From: Lepraria neglecta
Taxonomy: Eukaryota; Ascomycota; Lecanoromycetes; Lecanorales; Stereocaulaceae
DNA length: 64,000 nt
Reading direction: 5' to 3'
Assembly (NCBI GenBank): GCA_033220425.1
Contig: CM065647.1
Location: 2,666,001 to 2,730,000, forward strand
Numbering within the stretch: position 1 is the stretch's first letter; every line of letters starts with the position of its first letter. Below the pieces are notes generated by a model. That model searched no databases. It was given only the letters and a program-made list of their open reading frames with translations, and was not told the origin of the DNA. Shown piece by piece: positions 1 through 11,368 of the stretch. The position numbers and the translations under genes were made by a program.

Positions 1-186
1 TACGCTTGAGACATTCGAGTCGACTATTTCGATTGTTTCGTCTTGGAGCGCTGGACGCAGGTCTTTTGGTGCGTATTCGTGCGTGGGGTGTTTGATATCT
101 GCGACGACGCGGCCTAAGAGTAGAGGCGCTACAAAGGAGGATGGGAGCCGGTCTGTGAGTACGAAGCTGGGTTTTTCGAATCTCAT
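1..186 (-). CDS. Partial N-terminal fragment, unknown protein (possibly fungal gasdermin-like)
   Basis: The minus strand is open from an ATG at 186 to the window edge, giving 62 residues without a stop; the rest of the gene lies outside. The fragment starts MRFEKPSFVLTDRLPSSF and carries a LLGRVVADIKHP segment followed by EYAP. I recall similar starts (a Leu-Gly-Arg-Val-Val stretch, then Pro and Tyr-x-Pro) in uncharacterised fungal proteins encoded beside NLR and HET genes, and it could be the first strands of a fungal gasdermin-like pore-former. That reading rests on weak pattern memory and on the neighbour: the adjacent, divergently transcribed gene encodes a CHAT protease NLR, and fungal gasdermin-like genes are known to pair with such proteases. 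The coding call is moderately supported; the functional idea is speculative. Confidence 0.45.
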   Translation of the reverse strand, partial: MRFEKPSFVLTDRLPSSFVAPLLLGRVVADIKHPTHEYAPKDLRPALQDETIEIVDSNVSSV

Positions 187-646
187 GCTCGGTTCCTTTT
201 CTGGGTTTTGGATATGGAATGAGGGCCAGTGTCTTGTATGAGACCCCACATTCGCGGTCTTGAGCTTTAAGATAATGGTGGCGCCTAACCCTAAGCTTGG
301 AAAGCGCAAATCTAGGCCCCAGAACTCGCCTTCTGGGGGGCTCACGGGCTTAGAGATAAACTTTAAAGGGAAAGCACCGGCAAAGGTCCGTGACCACATC
401 TTGCTGCCTATATGAACCTCTCGGCCGAGACGGCATACGCGTGTTCGAGTTTGTGCGCTCCAAAAAGGTAACAGAAAGCCCCCGGCTGGTGTTTCGCTCA
501 GAGTAAAGTCTTAAGCAAGCGGGAATCTGGCTTGTGATAGCGTTATGCCTGCTCTGAGTCAAGCGTATTCGTCCCCATCGTCGAAAACAGCTGAAGAGTT
601 GAGACGATGAATCCACTGTATGTTTTGCATCACATCATAAGCCCCT
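187..646. promoter_or_regulatory. Divergent intergenic region between the edge gene and the CHAT-NLR relic
   Basis: These 460 nt separate two start codons pointing away from each other, so they should hold both promoters. I see no clear TATA box and no other gene. Confidence 0.4.
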
Positions 647-3600
647 ATGAGACACATCTTTCGCATTCGAGAGCTCCGGGTTATCCGTGATGGTGTCTGG
701 GAGGTGGAGACAGACTTTGCTGGGGAGCTGAACCGCTGTGAACGTAAGTTTTCGCCCTCCGTTTTCGACTACCGGTAATATTAATTCAGAGTAGTTCAAG
801 ATCCCTTCACTGTTAATCAATCCTTGGGCGAGGACCATCTGCGGTGGCTTCTTGGGCAGCATTCTACGCGCTACCCATATAATTCGAACAAGGCTCAGTC
901 TATAAGGGTAGAGATAGAAGAGTATGGTCAGTCCTTATTCTTGCAGTTGGATATTCTGTCGATTCTTTTAGAGCAGAGGAAGTGGTTGGGTCCTCTTCTC
1001 GTTGAAGTCTTTGACGGCCATGACGACTCCACTATCCACAGATTACACTGGGAGGGTCTCGAAGCAATAAGCGAATGCTATGATGACTTGTAGCCTTTGA
1101 CCGTGAGAAGACGCAGCAGAGGACCTCAAGGTCGGACGCCTCCTGCTCACGATGTACCAGCGAGGCCTACCTTCAACATCCTCTTGGTCATCTCCAGACC
1201 AGCAGGGAAGGAGGACATCGATCCCGAGCCTAGGCTCACGCTCTATCATGAGCATCATCAGAAGCCTTCCTGAAGACGACCGCCGTAACACCAATTTTGA
1301 GATTGCAAGACCTAGTACTTAGACTACATTTGAGTCCTGTATGCGAGAAAGATCGCAAATTTGGTGGGCGCGTGGGGGTCAGGGCCCATGGTTCGACGCT
1401 GTACATTTCGATACGCACGGAACAATCGAGAACGGCATTGCCTACTTACTCTTTCTTTCAAGCTTGGGGGAAAACATCCTCGCACAGTCTGCTGACGTTG
1501 TGATTCGGGTGCTTGCAAGATATAAAGTTCCTTTTGTGTTCTTAAACGCTTGTGAGTCAGCTGTGGTTTCTGAAAATAAGATGTCAAATCTCGCCAAGAT
1601 CCTGATCGGAGCTGTCATTTCAGAGGTACTTGCAATGAGCTTCAAGTTTACCAGCAGTGCTGCAAAGACCTTCATCCAAAACTTCTACCATTATTACCTT
1701 AGATCTCGCCATCGAAGTGTTACGGATATAGTATTCTTCACCCGAAGTCTATTGAGACGCCATCAACATCGAGCCGGTCTATTTGGGTTTCAGGTTCAAC
1801 TTCCAGACTACCTTGTCCCAGTGCATTACCTGGCGCGGAGAGAGGAGTCCTACCTACTGCATGACAAATCCGAAGGGATCTCTTCTGAAGTTCTTGATAT
1901 ACTGCCTCTTGTAGAGGGTGATCAGGCGGGCAGTCCGCTTATCACTGGCAGAGAGCAAGATATATTAGAAATTGAATGGCGTCTACTCCGGCGGTCAGAC
2001 GCAAACACCTTGTTATTGTATGGGGTACCGGGTGTTGGCAAGGGTGTCTTGATAAGATATCTTTGCTCTTGGTAGGTTCAGACCGGACTGGTAGAGAGTG
2101 CTAGATACTTCGATCTTGGGAAATCTACCAACGAATGGTGGGACTTCCTCGACAAGCCAAATCCACGTTCTTCGGCTCCCGCTGACATCATTCCTCGCCT
2201 TTTGGGTTTCGACATATTGCACCATGTTGCACATCCATTTGGCCATGGAGAAGAGCCTGCAAAGAAGACGAAAAGAAGTCAGCTCAGAAAGGCTATTTCG
2301 CTTCTGAAAGGGACATCGACGAAAGTCGTCCACGTCTCCCGCTGTAAGGAAGTCTGGCTACCTATTGGGCAGCGCTAGCGCTATAAGATGCACGGTCTTT
2401 CACATTTCTCTTCCCTAGCATGTGCCTCATTAGTGCTATTTAACATGGGATGGCGCGACCGCTTCATCAGCAACAAGGACGCTCAATACGTTGCTTATTT
2501 GGTCCATCGACTGAATTACAATCCGCTCTGCATTCGTATCTTTCTCCAGTCAATGAAGCTTCAGACCGAGATTCTTCCAAAGATCGTCGCTCACGAGGGG
2601 AGGATGCCTTTCAATGGGAAAGATCGTGTCTGTGGGAAATTGATACCCCTGAAGAGCTTTCTAACACCATACTCTCAGGCGTTATCTTTGGGAACCCCAC
2701 GGATTCTTGCTGGCAGGAGTGTAAGATGTTTTGTTGGGCTTTGATGACGAAATGGGTAGGCTATGTTCCTTTTCAAGACGATATGATCCAATTCATACTG
2801 CTAGGACTTGCATACTTCAACAACATCTTTTACGAAGATTGGTACGCGCAGCTCCTACCTACTTCGCAGCTTCTTGGACCTCTATCTATTGATACGGTGC
2901 ATTGGTACATGGACACATACCTCCTCGACTCCGGTTGGATAGAAGTCTTAGACCATTCTATTATCCAGAGCGGCGGCAATCCAAGAGGACTTCGTCACAT
3001 CAAGGTCCACCTGCTATTAACACAATACCTACGCTGGCTTCTCCTTGAACCAGGAAAAGGCCGCTTCCAAAAATTATTCTTCAGCGACTTCCTCACCTAC
3101 CATTTCTCCAGACTTGGAACGATCACAAAGTTCCCTCTGACCCTATATAAGAAACGCTTGATGGAACTAGAATCATCGAACTTCTTTGCTGCGTACGAGG
3201 GCTATAAGCAGGGATTCCGTCTACAAAGAAACGTCAAAGCTCCAACGCATTTCTTCAATTATGCTCTGGCTGCTGCGTGTACTTTAGTGGAGCTTCTTGA
3301 CACATTTATTCGCGGCACCAGCGCAGTGGCACCCCTAGAGGTAATCCTCGCACGTGCCCGAGTCTATCGCAACGATGTGATGCAAGTGCATGATTGGCAG
3401 AATTCGTATTTCGTGGAATTCGGGCTTGTGCGTGAAAATCTCGCATGGAATCTCAAAGATCGAGAGCCAGTTGAAGCTGAGAAATGTGTCCGTCTTTTAT
3501 TCGCTGCTTTGCTTAAAGCAAGTGCCCTTAAGCGCACCGAATTCCTCCACAACATCGACAGTGGTTCTTATCGCACACTGAAGAACAAATTGATAACGAT

Positions 3601-5319
3601 CCATGTGGCGAAAACACTGGTCGTTCAGAGTAATATATCGACTTCCAATAACGACTTTCCTGTTGCGGAAGAAGCCTTCAGATTAGCGGTTTTGATCACT
3701 ACGTTCTACATTGGTGGTGCTATCGATGTGGACTTCACTAAGAAGCTAGAGGTCTTACATCAGGTTTTCAAGGGGCTGTCACTGGTGGCTATGAGTAAAG
3801 AGCAGCAGGAGCTATACAAGCAGAAAAGATTGGAGATTTTGAAAGAACCCACATCTTTCCTGCACTCTAGATACACGATCTTTAGGCAGAATAATGCTCT
3901 CGGCAGCCGAGTCGTATCTCCAGTCGAGGACCTCGGCGTGACTTTCGAGATCTCGGATGGACATACAGAGCTAATGGACATCCTGGATGTCGAATGGGAC
4001 AGTCCGCGTCCTGGCCCTAATATGGCAGTTGGACTTGACCAACTCAAACCTCTGGACTCATACAGAAATCTACAGGACAACGACCCCGGCCTATACCTAG
4101 ATGTCCTCCAAAGAGGTCTCAAGCGTGCCATGGAGACAGGTCAAAAACCCTCCGAATACCTCTACCGCTGGAAACTAATCGAACTCGCTATAGCCGGCTG
4201 GGAATGGGACGTCGCCCAGCACATCCATCTCATCCAAGAACTAGAGCGCGGCCACCTGCACGGACCATGGCCTTCAAGCACGCTTCGAAAGCGGGACCTA
4301 GCTCGCGTTCAATGGGGCGTCGTGTTCCTCAAGCTCGGCGATATTGAGCAAGCATTGCAGCACTTCCCCAAGGGTACGGATTCGTTAAAGCCTTCTTCTG
4401 ATTATTCCGAACCCCAGCGACTGGGCGTCCGCCGCACAGTTTAAAGTTAACTATAACCTCCTAGTCCTAAACGCAAGCTGGATCTCCTGGATGCCTCCCC
4501 ACGAAGTAGAAGACCTGATATCAAAAGCCCACATCCTCATCACGAAGCTCACTCAGAAAAACTGGCCAGACTACAACTACATTACCCATCCCCTCAATCT
4601 CGACCGTCCCATCGGCGGCCGACTCGACTGGCACTACTACGGTTCCGTAGAGGAAACAAGACCATTCCTTGAGGACGAGCCGGGTAAAGCGTTGCACACT
4701 CGCGAGGATATTCCAACGCATATTCTTGCAGCGCAAAACACGCCGGATGATCCTAATTCGCAAAATCCCTTCTCCATCCGCCTGGCCGTTTGCTAATCGC
4801 AAGGCTAAGAGTATCAATCCCTTTTGGCCCACTCAAGTACACGATGTGCGCAAACCGCATTTAACATCAAAACAAGTGGTATTAGGATTCATGGTGGAAG
4901 AAGTGTATAGATGTCGGTATTGGAAGACTAGGACGCTAGTTAAGAAGGTGGTGGTTGTGGATGTTAATGGTATGTATGCTTGGAGCGTGGGGAGGTTGTC
5001 GAGGAGTATGAATACTCGTGTGAGATCAGTGGAGCGGGAGGAGGTTTTTGGTTTTGTCGAGAGGGTGTTTGAGACTAGTAGGGAGGCTGCCGAGGGGGAG
5101 ACGTCAGCGCAGGGAACATCTGGTGGGAAAGGAGGACTGGAAGAGGGAGAGGGAGGGAGCCTGGATATCAGAGGGTTGGTCTTACGTTACGAGGGAGATG
5201 GGCTGGAGAGTAGAAAGTGGGTGTTTTCTTCCTTTTCAGAACTATGGACTGGAATGCGAGGCTATTGGTCTAGGATGGAATTGTACTGTCCTTCACGGTT
5301 TTGCAAGGATGTCAAGTAG
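647..5319 (+). pseudogene. Broken CHAT protease / NB-ARC-like ATPase / helical-repeat (NLR-like) gene
   Basis: Exon 1 (647-743) and an intron (GTAAGT, 744-794) lead into a frame that matches the fungal CHAT family. The CHAT domain shows VHFDTHG (likely catalytic His, about 1400) and FLNACES (likely catalytic Cys, about 1545). A P-loop follows (YGVPGVGKG, about 2018-2044), then about 900 codons of helical TPR-like sequence. Lesions: TAG at 1091-1093; a +1 frameshift near 1224; TAG at 1320-1322 just after RPST, where the family has Trp; TAG at 2073-2075 just after a Trp, where a second Trp is expected; TAG at 2376-2378; frame changes near 2560-2620, at 4415-4425 (run of four C) and near 4785. 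The longest intact stretch is 2450-4444. An intact gene would be an STAND/NLR-type sensor with a protease effector. Splicing cannot explain all these breaks, so I call a pseudogene. Confidence 0.85.
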
Positions 5320-5548
5320 GAGGTTGAAAGATAATGGGCTGTGAAAAGGAATAATCAGTAAGTAAGGCGAGGAAGGGGCGTGGCAGCGGAGACGACTAGG
5401 ACTATGAGACGTGATGAAGTGCAAAGATGCCTCTAATACTAATGGTAATGCAACGCTATGCTATGCTATGTTTGTTCTTCATGATTGCAGAGACAGAGAA
5501 GCAGTTCTTTTGCTATGTATCAGATGTCCCCATCCATGGTCACCATGT

Positions 5549-7493
5549 CTACCACATGAACCTCTGCACCTTGCCCGGTTCCTGCGGCCATTCGAACCCG
5601 CAGTTCAAGAAAATGTACCCAGTAGCCGCATCGATGAGAAGGAACCACAATGTCTCAAGCCAGAGCCGATGATCGTGCCATTTGTAAAAAATTCCTTTAA
5701 CCGTTTCGATACTTTGCCAGTCAGAGTTATTGCTGATTGAAGGAGTGGATGCGGCACGTGTGGTGTCATTCAGGCGTATCGGCGCGATATTTAGCCTCCA
5801 TATCAGCCAAGGCACAATGAAGTACCTTGGTTCGACAAGAGGCGTGCTGACAAGGGAGGCGGTGGTGGCGAGGAGCCAGACTAGGACGAAGCTGACTCGA
5901 GATCCCGAGGGCAGCAGCGGCGGAGACTGCACCTTACTCGCGTCTGTGTTCCGTGTCGTCTTCTTCGAGGAAGCCAAATGTTGAGGAGACGCCTGGCTAG
6001 GCGCCTTCTTGACCTGCTGGCCACCGAGAGCAGCTATGGCGGCCCAGGCGCAGAGGAAGTAGATTGGTACTGCGAGGTACTTGATTGCTGGATGGCGGAG
6101 TAGGATGCGGAAAATGTAGAATGTGTAATGTCGGTTATCTGCGAGGGTGAACGGGTGGACGAGGGTGTTGTAGTGCGCGATCGCTGTCATGACGGCCAAG
6201 GTAGGGATAGCTAAAAAGGCCCGAGGCCAACGAGAACGTGCGGAGCTGATACGCGAAGCCTCGGGCAGTAAGGTCGACGGGATGGCGATATTGACAATGT
6301 AAGGATAGAGCAACGGCAGAGAGAAGAAGATGAAACTCGGCCAAACGTAGAGCATTTGTGCGAGGTGGATCGAGACGACGTGGTTCTCTTTGTCTCCTTC
6401 GAACTGTGAGCAGAGTAGAGGAGAAGGGCATTAGAGCATTGCGTACCCAGAACGATGCCGCCATTCCAATAGACAAACCATGCAAAGGTATAGAGGAGAA
6501 TGAAGTATGGAGTGAGCGGCCATAAGGCGGTCGAAAGATCGGCAGCTCCAGCAACAGCAAAGGATACGCCCGAATTAATGTAATCTAATCCTAGGAGTTA
6601 GCCATTGTCCGGTTTGTTCAACAAGATCAGACAACCTTCAAAGCACGCCTCACTAATGGGAGGGTCGTATGCTAACGCGTGCTTCCAACTAGCTTGAAGC
6701 ATCTCACGGAAAGTCGGTTGATTCGATAACTCGACATCAGGCCGACCTTTTCGTATGCTGCGACAGAAAGCGAGTCCTCCCAGAAAGACAGACACCCAAA
6801 TACTGTTCGTCTGCCGAAAGAGCAAGGATATAACGCCGCTAAGGAAGATCCAGAACTCGTGCTCGTTGTCCAGGTAGCGCCGGTAGGCTACGAGCACGGT
6901 AAATGCTGACAGAACATCTGTGTAATACAGCCCATAGAAAAAGAATAGCGGAGGGAAAAGGCAGATATTCACAGCAGCATGAACCAGTTCTGCTGCCGAC
7001 CAGCTGACAACTGAGTTCGCGTTGGACGATTCGTTTTTGTCATCAATCTTGGCTAATGAAAACAAGATGTTCAGTACTACCCATGGCAGGAGTAAAGCAC
7101 CACCCAGGTTGGTGACACGGAAAAAGGTAGTGTGGATCGGGCCAAATTCGAAGGCTTGCTGGGGTAATGCAATAAGGTATGACCAGAGGTACCTTGGCCA
7201 CGGTGATTAGTCTCCAAAATGGTATCTCTTCAACTTGAGGCACATACAGGCCAGGAGGAGTAGTTATCTTGGGATCCCAAACGTTCCATCTTCCTTGGAC
7301 GTAGTTTTTCGCTTGCCGAACGTGGAATACTTCATCCTGCATTGACCAATTAAACCAGCTGGGGGTGCACGGAGATTGAGCTTACCAGATATGGCTCAGG
7401 CACGGTTTCTTGGACTAGGTAGAACCAGTGCGCGGCGAGTAGAATTACCAGGGCATATGCAAACGAACGTAATGCTGCTTCAGCTGGCGCCAT
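5549..7493 (-). CDS. ALG10: ALG10 / DIE2 alpha-1,2-glucosyltransferase
   Basis: Adds the terminal (third) glucose to the dolichol-linked oligosaccharide in the ER lumen, the last step before N-glycan transfer. Five exons on the minus strand join without a stop: 7386-7493, 7248-7336, 6636-7192, 6447-6590 and 5549-6396, giving 581 residues, normal for the family. Recognised motifs are [15 protein letters not shown] after the first membrane segment, [34 protein letters not shown] and [11 protein letters not shown] near the C terminus, with many hydrophobic helices. The intron 1, 2 and 4 boundaries are GTAAGC/CAG, GTATGT/AAG and GTACGC/AAG. Intron 3 (6591-6635) uses an unusual GTTGTC donor; it restores the family sequence, but this junction is the least certain. 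The start at 7493 gives a hydrophobic N terminus followed by PEPYLDE, as expected. Confidence 0.95.
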
Positions 7494-9175
7494 GATGGTG
7501 GTTTTTGGTTATGCGGAGGAAAAAACACACGAAAAAAAACATTTCATAACAGATGGAAGTGGTGGTCGTGGCTTCCAAATTATGCGACTGGAGGAGTTAA
7601 AGCAGTCGCGTTATAGCAGGAAAACACCACTGAAGCAAATGGACTTGATTTGTGCTTATTGAGTGGCATATAGCTTGGTTTGTTCTACTTACTAAAAACC
7701 TCTATTTCAGGTGGTTGCTTGCTTATGTAATTAATTACGTAATTGCTTCCAACATTGTTGAGCTTGGCGCCAAGCCCGCTTGAAAATTACACGGGAAAAT
7801 TACATGTTGGCTTGTCATTTCATGTGCATTCTTTGACAATTACAGGGCATGATACTGATGCTATTACAGGCCGAGAACATCATAGAAAGCTGATCTAAGG
7901 TGAGCAAGCCCTGGTAATCCAATCTTGACCTCAAGATTCCCCGCACTTAGCCATGTTCACATGGAGGTCGTCAACTGGTGCGGCCGTGGAATAGCGCTTT
8001 CCAAGCTACATTTGCTCCGGCAAAGAGACAGCTTCGCTGTATTTGGCCGATTCTGCCTCATTCAAGAGCATGTTGCGAGTCCTTCAATTTTGAAGAAGCA
8101 GATACTGCATCGTGATATCGCTCCAGAGGAAGATGTTGCATGAACTTGGAAAAACACCGGCTGGCTGATATATTCGCATTGAATCTTAACCACGTGGTGA
8201 CAGGTGACACAATGACCGGGTCCAAAATCCTTCATCAAATGCGATCAACCCAGTGTGCTGCTCTTGGCGAGCAGAGGAGCTGAAGAGACTCCCACATTCA
8301 TGTTTGTCGAGACATGCCAAGTGGTGGCTGAAACGAGTGTTTTCCGCCGCAGAGGTGCGCACCGTACCGCCTATTTTAATGTCGATTGGCTCCCGAGATT
8401 GTTTGTCTCTCGGCGATGCTAAAGTCAATAAAGATGCTTGAAAAAAAGAATTCATTCATCCAAGGAATAGATTTTGTTGAGTCAACAGCATCGCAGTTGA
8501 CCTATCCGGTCCGGCCTTTGGGTAGAGAAGCATTTAGCGGTGCAATTCTCCGATGGCTTTTGATCTCAATAGAAGGTCATATTATCAAACTTACCAATAG
8601 AATTCCCTGTTTCATCAACCGGAGCGTCCACGGGCGCGGACGATGATCATGGGATTGTGCCCAGCTTGGCATTGGCTTCCCGGCCAATCGCATCTTCATT
8701 CTTTCGGCGGCGAGGTTACAAGGCTACTGAGAAGTGATGAGCAGTTTTACGTACTGCAGACGCCGTGAACGAAGGAGTCGTCGAGCCATCCTACAAACCA
8801 CCACGTTCTTGTGAGTGATCATGTGATTGGGGATGAGAAATATTAGTGCTCTCAATTGACAGCTTTTGGCTCCCTTGGTTGTCATGTGCAAAGTTTCCCG
8901 TGAAGTGTCATATATGGTAGTATCTCAAGGTGGTTTCATGAAAAAGCAGAGGGAAAGAATGCTCCCATTGTCTCAAGTCAGCCAGATCTCAAGCATATAA
9001 AGAGCACTTGAAATCCACATTCGACGCCAAGGAAACCAGCATAGCAAAGCTTCTATCAAGACTCATGCTTGAAACCAAGATTCTCATTCATCACATTCGG
9101 TCTACACAGTTCCAGTGTCTCCAAGACCATATACACTACCCAGAACCAACCAAAATCCAAGCACCCTCTCGCACA
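7494..9175. other. Intergenic region, no gene recognised
   Basis: About 1.7 kb holding only short ORFs without family resemblance or spliceable structure. Around 7720-7745 there is an AT-rich self-complementary stretch (TTATGTAATTAATTACGTAATTG). The 3' part should hold the promoter of the small secreted protein downstream. Confidence 0.5.
8996..9002 (+). promoter_or_regulatory. TATA-like box upstream of the small secreted protein gene
   Basis: TATAAAG lies 174 nt before the proposed ATG at 9176, a plausible distance given fungal 5' leaders. This is a sequence match only. Confidence 0.35.
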
Positions 9176-9726
9176 ATGCGTCTTACCAACCTCCTCCCAG
9201 CCCTCCTCATCACCATCGCCGGTCTGGCCTGCGAGCAGGCTACAGCCGAGTCGGAGACACTAGCCGCATATGTTCGAGCTCATAGCTGGGTCTATACCAA
9301 CTATCCCGCGAATAGTCTCCAATCTCGTTCCTTCTGGAAACGCTGCGCCGACCCGAACAGTGACGCACATGCAATCCAGACCCCACATATAGACAGTGAA
9401 CCGACTGCATTGACGCCTGCAGCCAATTGACCGTTGGTCCTGAAGACGTTGCTGTTAGTGGCTGTACAATTGGTTGCGATACCAGTATCATCTGCTCCAA
9501 CCCTTGCGGCGTAAGTTCTGAACTCCTTAATAGATAGAAGCTGAGCCATGCTGACATGTGCATATAGGGCAATTATATCCCGAACATTTCTTGCCCCGAT
9601 GATTGCGACCCGGGAAGCCAGTGCGACCTCCCGCCAGACGAGGAGAAGAGAAGCACTCCTGAGAAGCGTGATACGACTAAGCTGGCTGCTGTCGGGTTGA
9701 AGAGGAATTTTGATAAGCGTTGCTAG
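9176..9726 (+). pseudogene. Small Cys-rich secreted protein with Kex2-like KR sites; probable 1-nt frameshift
   Basis: The ATG at 9176 begins a clear signal peptide (MRLTNLLPALLITIAGLACE). The first frame runs to a TGA at 9430, but from about 9400 the Cys-rich continuation lies in another frame: DCIDAC, SGCTIGC, SIICSNPC, then an intron 9511-9567 (GTAAGT, branch CTGAC, TATAG), then ISCPDDC and SQC, ending at TAG 9724-9726. One missing base near 9400 would join the two parts; I found no good donor that would make this an intron. The mature chain would hold about 11 Cys. The tail has four Lys-Arg sites (EEKR, PEKR, LKR, DKR), a pattern seen in Kex2-processed secreted proteins. A role as effector or secreted peptide precursor is inference. 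It may be an intact gene with a sequencing error. Confidence 0.6.
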
Positions 9727-10390
9727 ATAGGTGGAAAAGAGTAACAGATCAGAATGTGTGGAGCAAGCAGGAATGAAGGCGGCGTTTTAAAAAAAGGCAC
9801 TTGATCATACACATAGTCTCAGAGGTCTCTACAGCGAGTTAGCAATTAGTATGATTGTTGCCCTAGACTCTAAACATACCTAAATCTCATATGAGTGAAT
9901 TCCTCGCTCTAAGTTACTTCAATTTGAGCTAGGATGGTTATTTGATTGGTAGAGGGAACCGGGTAATTCACATTGTACCAAGCTTTCAATGAACTTGGGT
10001 ATTCATGCTGCACATTGCAGCAATGAGTGATGAGTGACTTCGACAAAAAACGGTTTCAGAAAAAGAAAATCAATCAGGCCTAGTGCAGTATCATTTCTGC
10101 GGTAGTGTTCTTCCTCGACTGGAAGCAGGTGCCGAATACGTACCTCAAACATCCCAATGTCTGAAGATATAACCGCCACTCGCAACTTTCTAACCTTGTT
10201 TCAGTCTGTGTCGCGAGTTACGCGCCTATACCGCCCATATGTTGTACCTGGCTGAGAACGGAGCTCGCTTCTCGCGTGTCGCGAAGAGTTTCATTTCATC
10301 GGTTCTAATTCTAAAATCGGTTGCATGTAATCCCATGGCGCTGCAAGTATTCAAGTAACGCAGAAATTGCCCAAGAGCGACGCAGCCAAG
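9727..10390. other. Intergenic region, no gene recognised
   Basis: The 3' side of the small secreted gene and the promoter side of the next secreted protein gene. No supported ORF or repeat seen. Confidence 0.5.
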
Positions 10391-11368
10391 ATGCATCTCC
10401 TATTCTACTCAACATGCTTACTACTCCTCCTCAGAAAGATCCGTGCCAACCCCATCAATCCCGAAGTCAACGTCACGGAGATTTACTCATCTACTCTCTC
10501 CAACGATGCAGTTGTCTGTTCCTCGCCCGATCCGGAACATCAACCCATCTACAATCCGGACTGTTTCGTACTCGAAAACGATATACTACTCAGCCTTTAC
10601 ACGAGAATCCCTAGATTCTGGGGCCTCATCAGTTTAAACTATCCTCGGAAATATCGCTACTGTACCATAAACTTCCTTCGAACATCTTCCAGAGGTGGAG
10701 ATCCCCTAGAAAAATTTCCTGAGTATCAGATCGCTATCGCTGCTGCTGTAATAGTTAACAAATGTATCGCTCGACACAACGGCGGGCTGAAATACATCAC
10801 TCAAAGTCAACAATTCGCGGCTGAGGTGAAGAATTTACAGAATGCTAGGGAAGAAATTCTGCACCCAAGCCCGAATGTCACCGAAACGGAGCTTGTTATA
10901 AATTCAACCTTACTATCTCCAATTTCTGATCCATCAATCAACACCACAGCTGCTATAGCGCCACCTATCAGCAACCTCAACGCAAATGTCAACTGCTACC
11001 CGCCAGGAGAACAATTCCAGCCCATCAACCGAGAGGATTGCTACGTGTTACTCCACAACATGCTCCTTCGCCCCGACATTCTGACCTCTAAAGCCTGGTC
11101 TGGGAGAAATCCCGGTACTAGCGAGTGTCCTTGGAGTTCAAACAGCTGTGGTTTCGAAGTCATTGGACGTAGTAGTTTGGCTATGGGGTACTTCAAATTG
11201 ATCGACCCGGTTGTTGCGGCAGCGCAGGTTGTACGGACATGTTTTGTTGATCGAGGATCGAGTTTTGGTGGCGTGATCAATGTGCCTAATCAAGAGCGGT
11301 GGTTTTCTGTTAGAGTTGCTAGTGCGAGGGTATTGGCGGAGAACACAACTTTGGTTGAAAGTGCATGA
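10391..11368 (+). CDS. Secreted protein with two internal Cys-containing repeats, unknown function
   Basis: A single open frame of 325 residues from the ATG at 10391. The N terminus is a signal peptide (MHLLFYSTCLLLLLRKIRA). The chain contains two related units. The first (about residues 35-135) starts VCSSPDPEHQPIYNPDCFVL. The second (about 195-315) starts NCYPPGEQFQPINREDCYVL. In both, a Cys-x-Pro opening and a Pro-Ile-x-x-x-Asp-Cys motif precede a helical DILL/MLL segment, and a later Cys lies near VRTC or VNKC. The second unit also has ECPWSSNSCGFEV, reminiscent of the Trp-x-Ser-x-x-Cys motif in uncharacterised Cys-rich fungal secreted proteins. Four or more Asn-x-Ser/Thr sites lie in the linker. 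No intron is needed. An earlier in-frame start codon at 10367 would only spoil the signal peptide. Function unknown; apoplastic or cell-wall location inferred. Confidence 0.75.
   Translation: MHLLFYSTCLLLLLRKIRANPINPEVNVTEIYSSTLSNDAVVCSSPDPEHQPIYNPDCFVLENDILLSLYTRIPRFWGLISLNYPRKYRYCTINFLRTSSRGGDPLEKFPEYQIAIAAAVIVNKCIARHNGGLKYITQSQQFAAEVKNLQNAREEILHPSPNVTETELVINSTLLSPISDPSINTTAAIAPPISNLNANVNCYPPGEQFQPINREDCYVLLHNMLLRPDILTSKAWSGRNPGTSECPWSSNSCGFEVIGRSSLAMGYFKLIDPVVAAAQVVRTCFVDRGSSFGGVINVPNQERWFSVRVASARVLAENTTLVESA

Noticed and set aside
2450-4444. 664-codon ORF as a complete protein gene
   Set aside because: Its ATG is in another frame from the upstream helical sequence, and the content is the C-terminal part of the CHAT-NLR; it is a surviving segment of the relic.
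5570-5600. B-box-like CATTCGAACCCGC suggesting a tRNA
   Set aside because: It falls inside the ALG10 C-terminal exon and no acceptor stem or A box is present.
7720-7745. AT-rich palindromic stretch as a possible transposon end or origin
   Set aside because: No partner repeat, target duplication or transposase-like ORF nearby.
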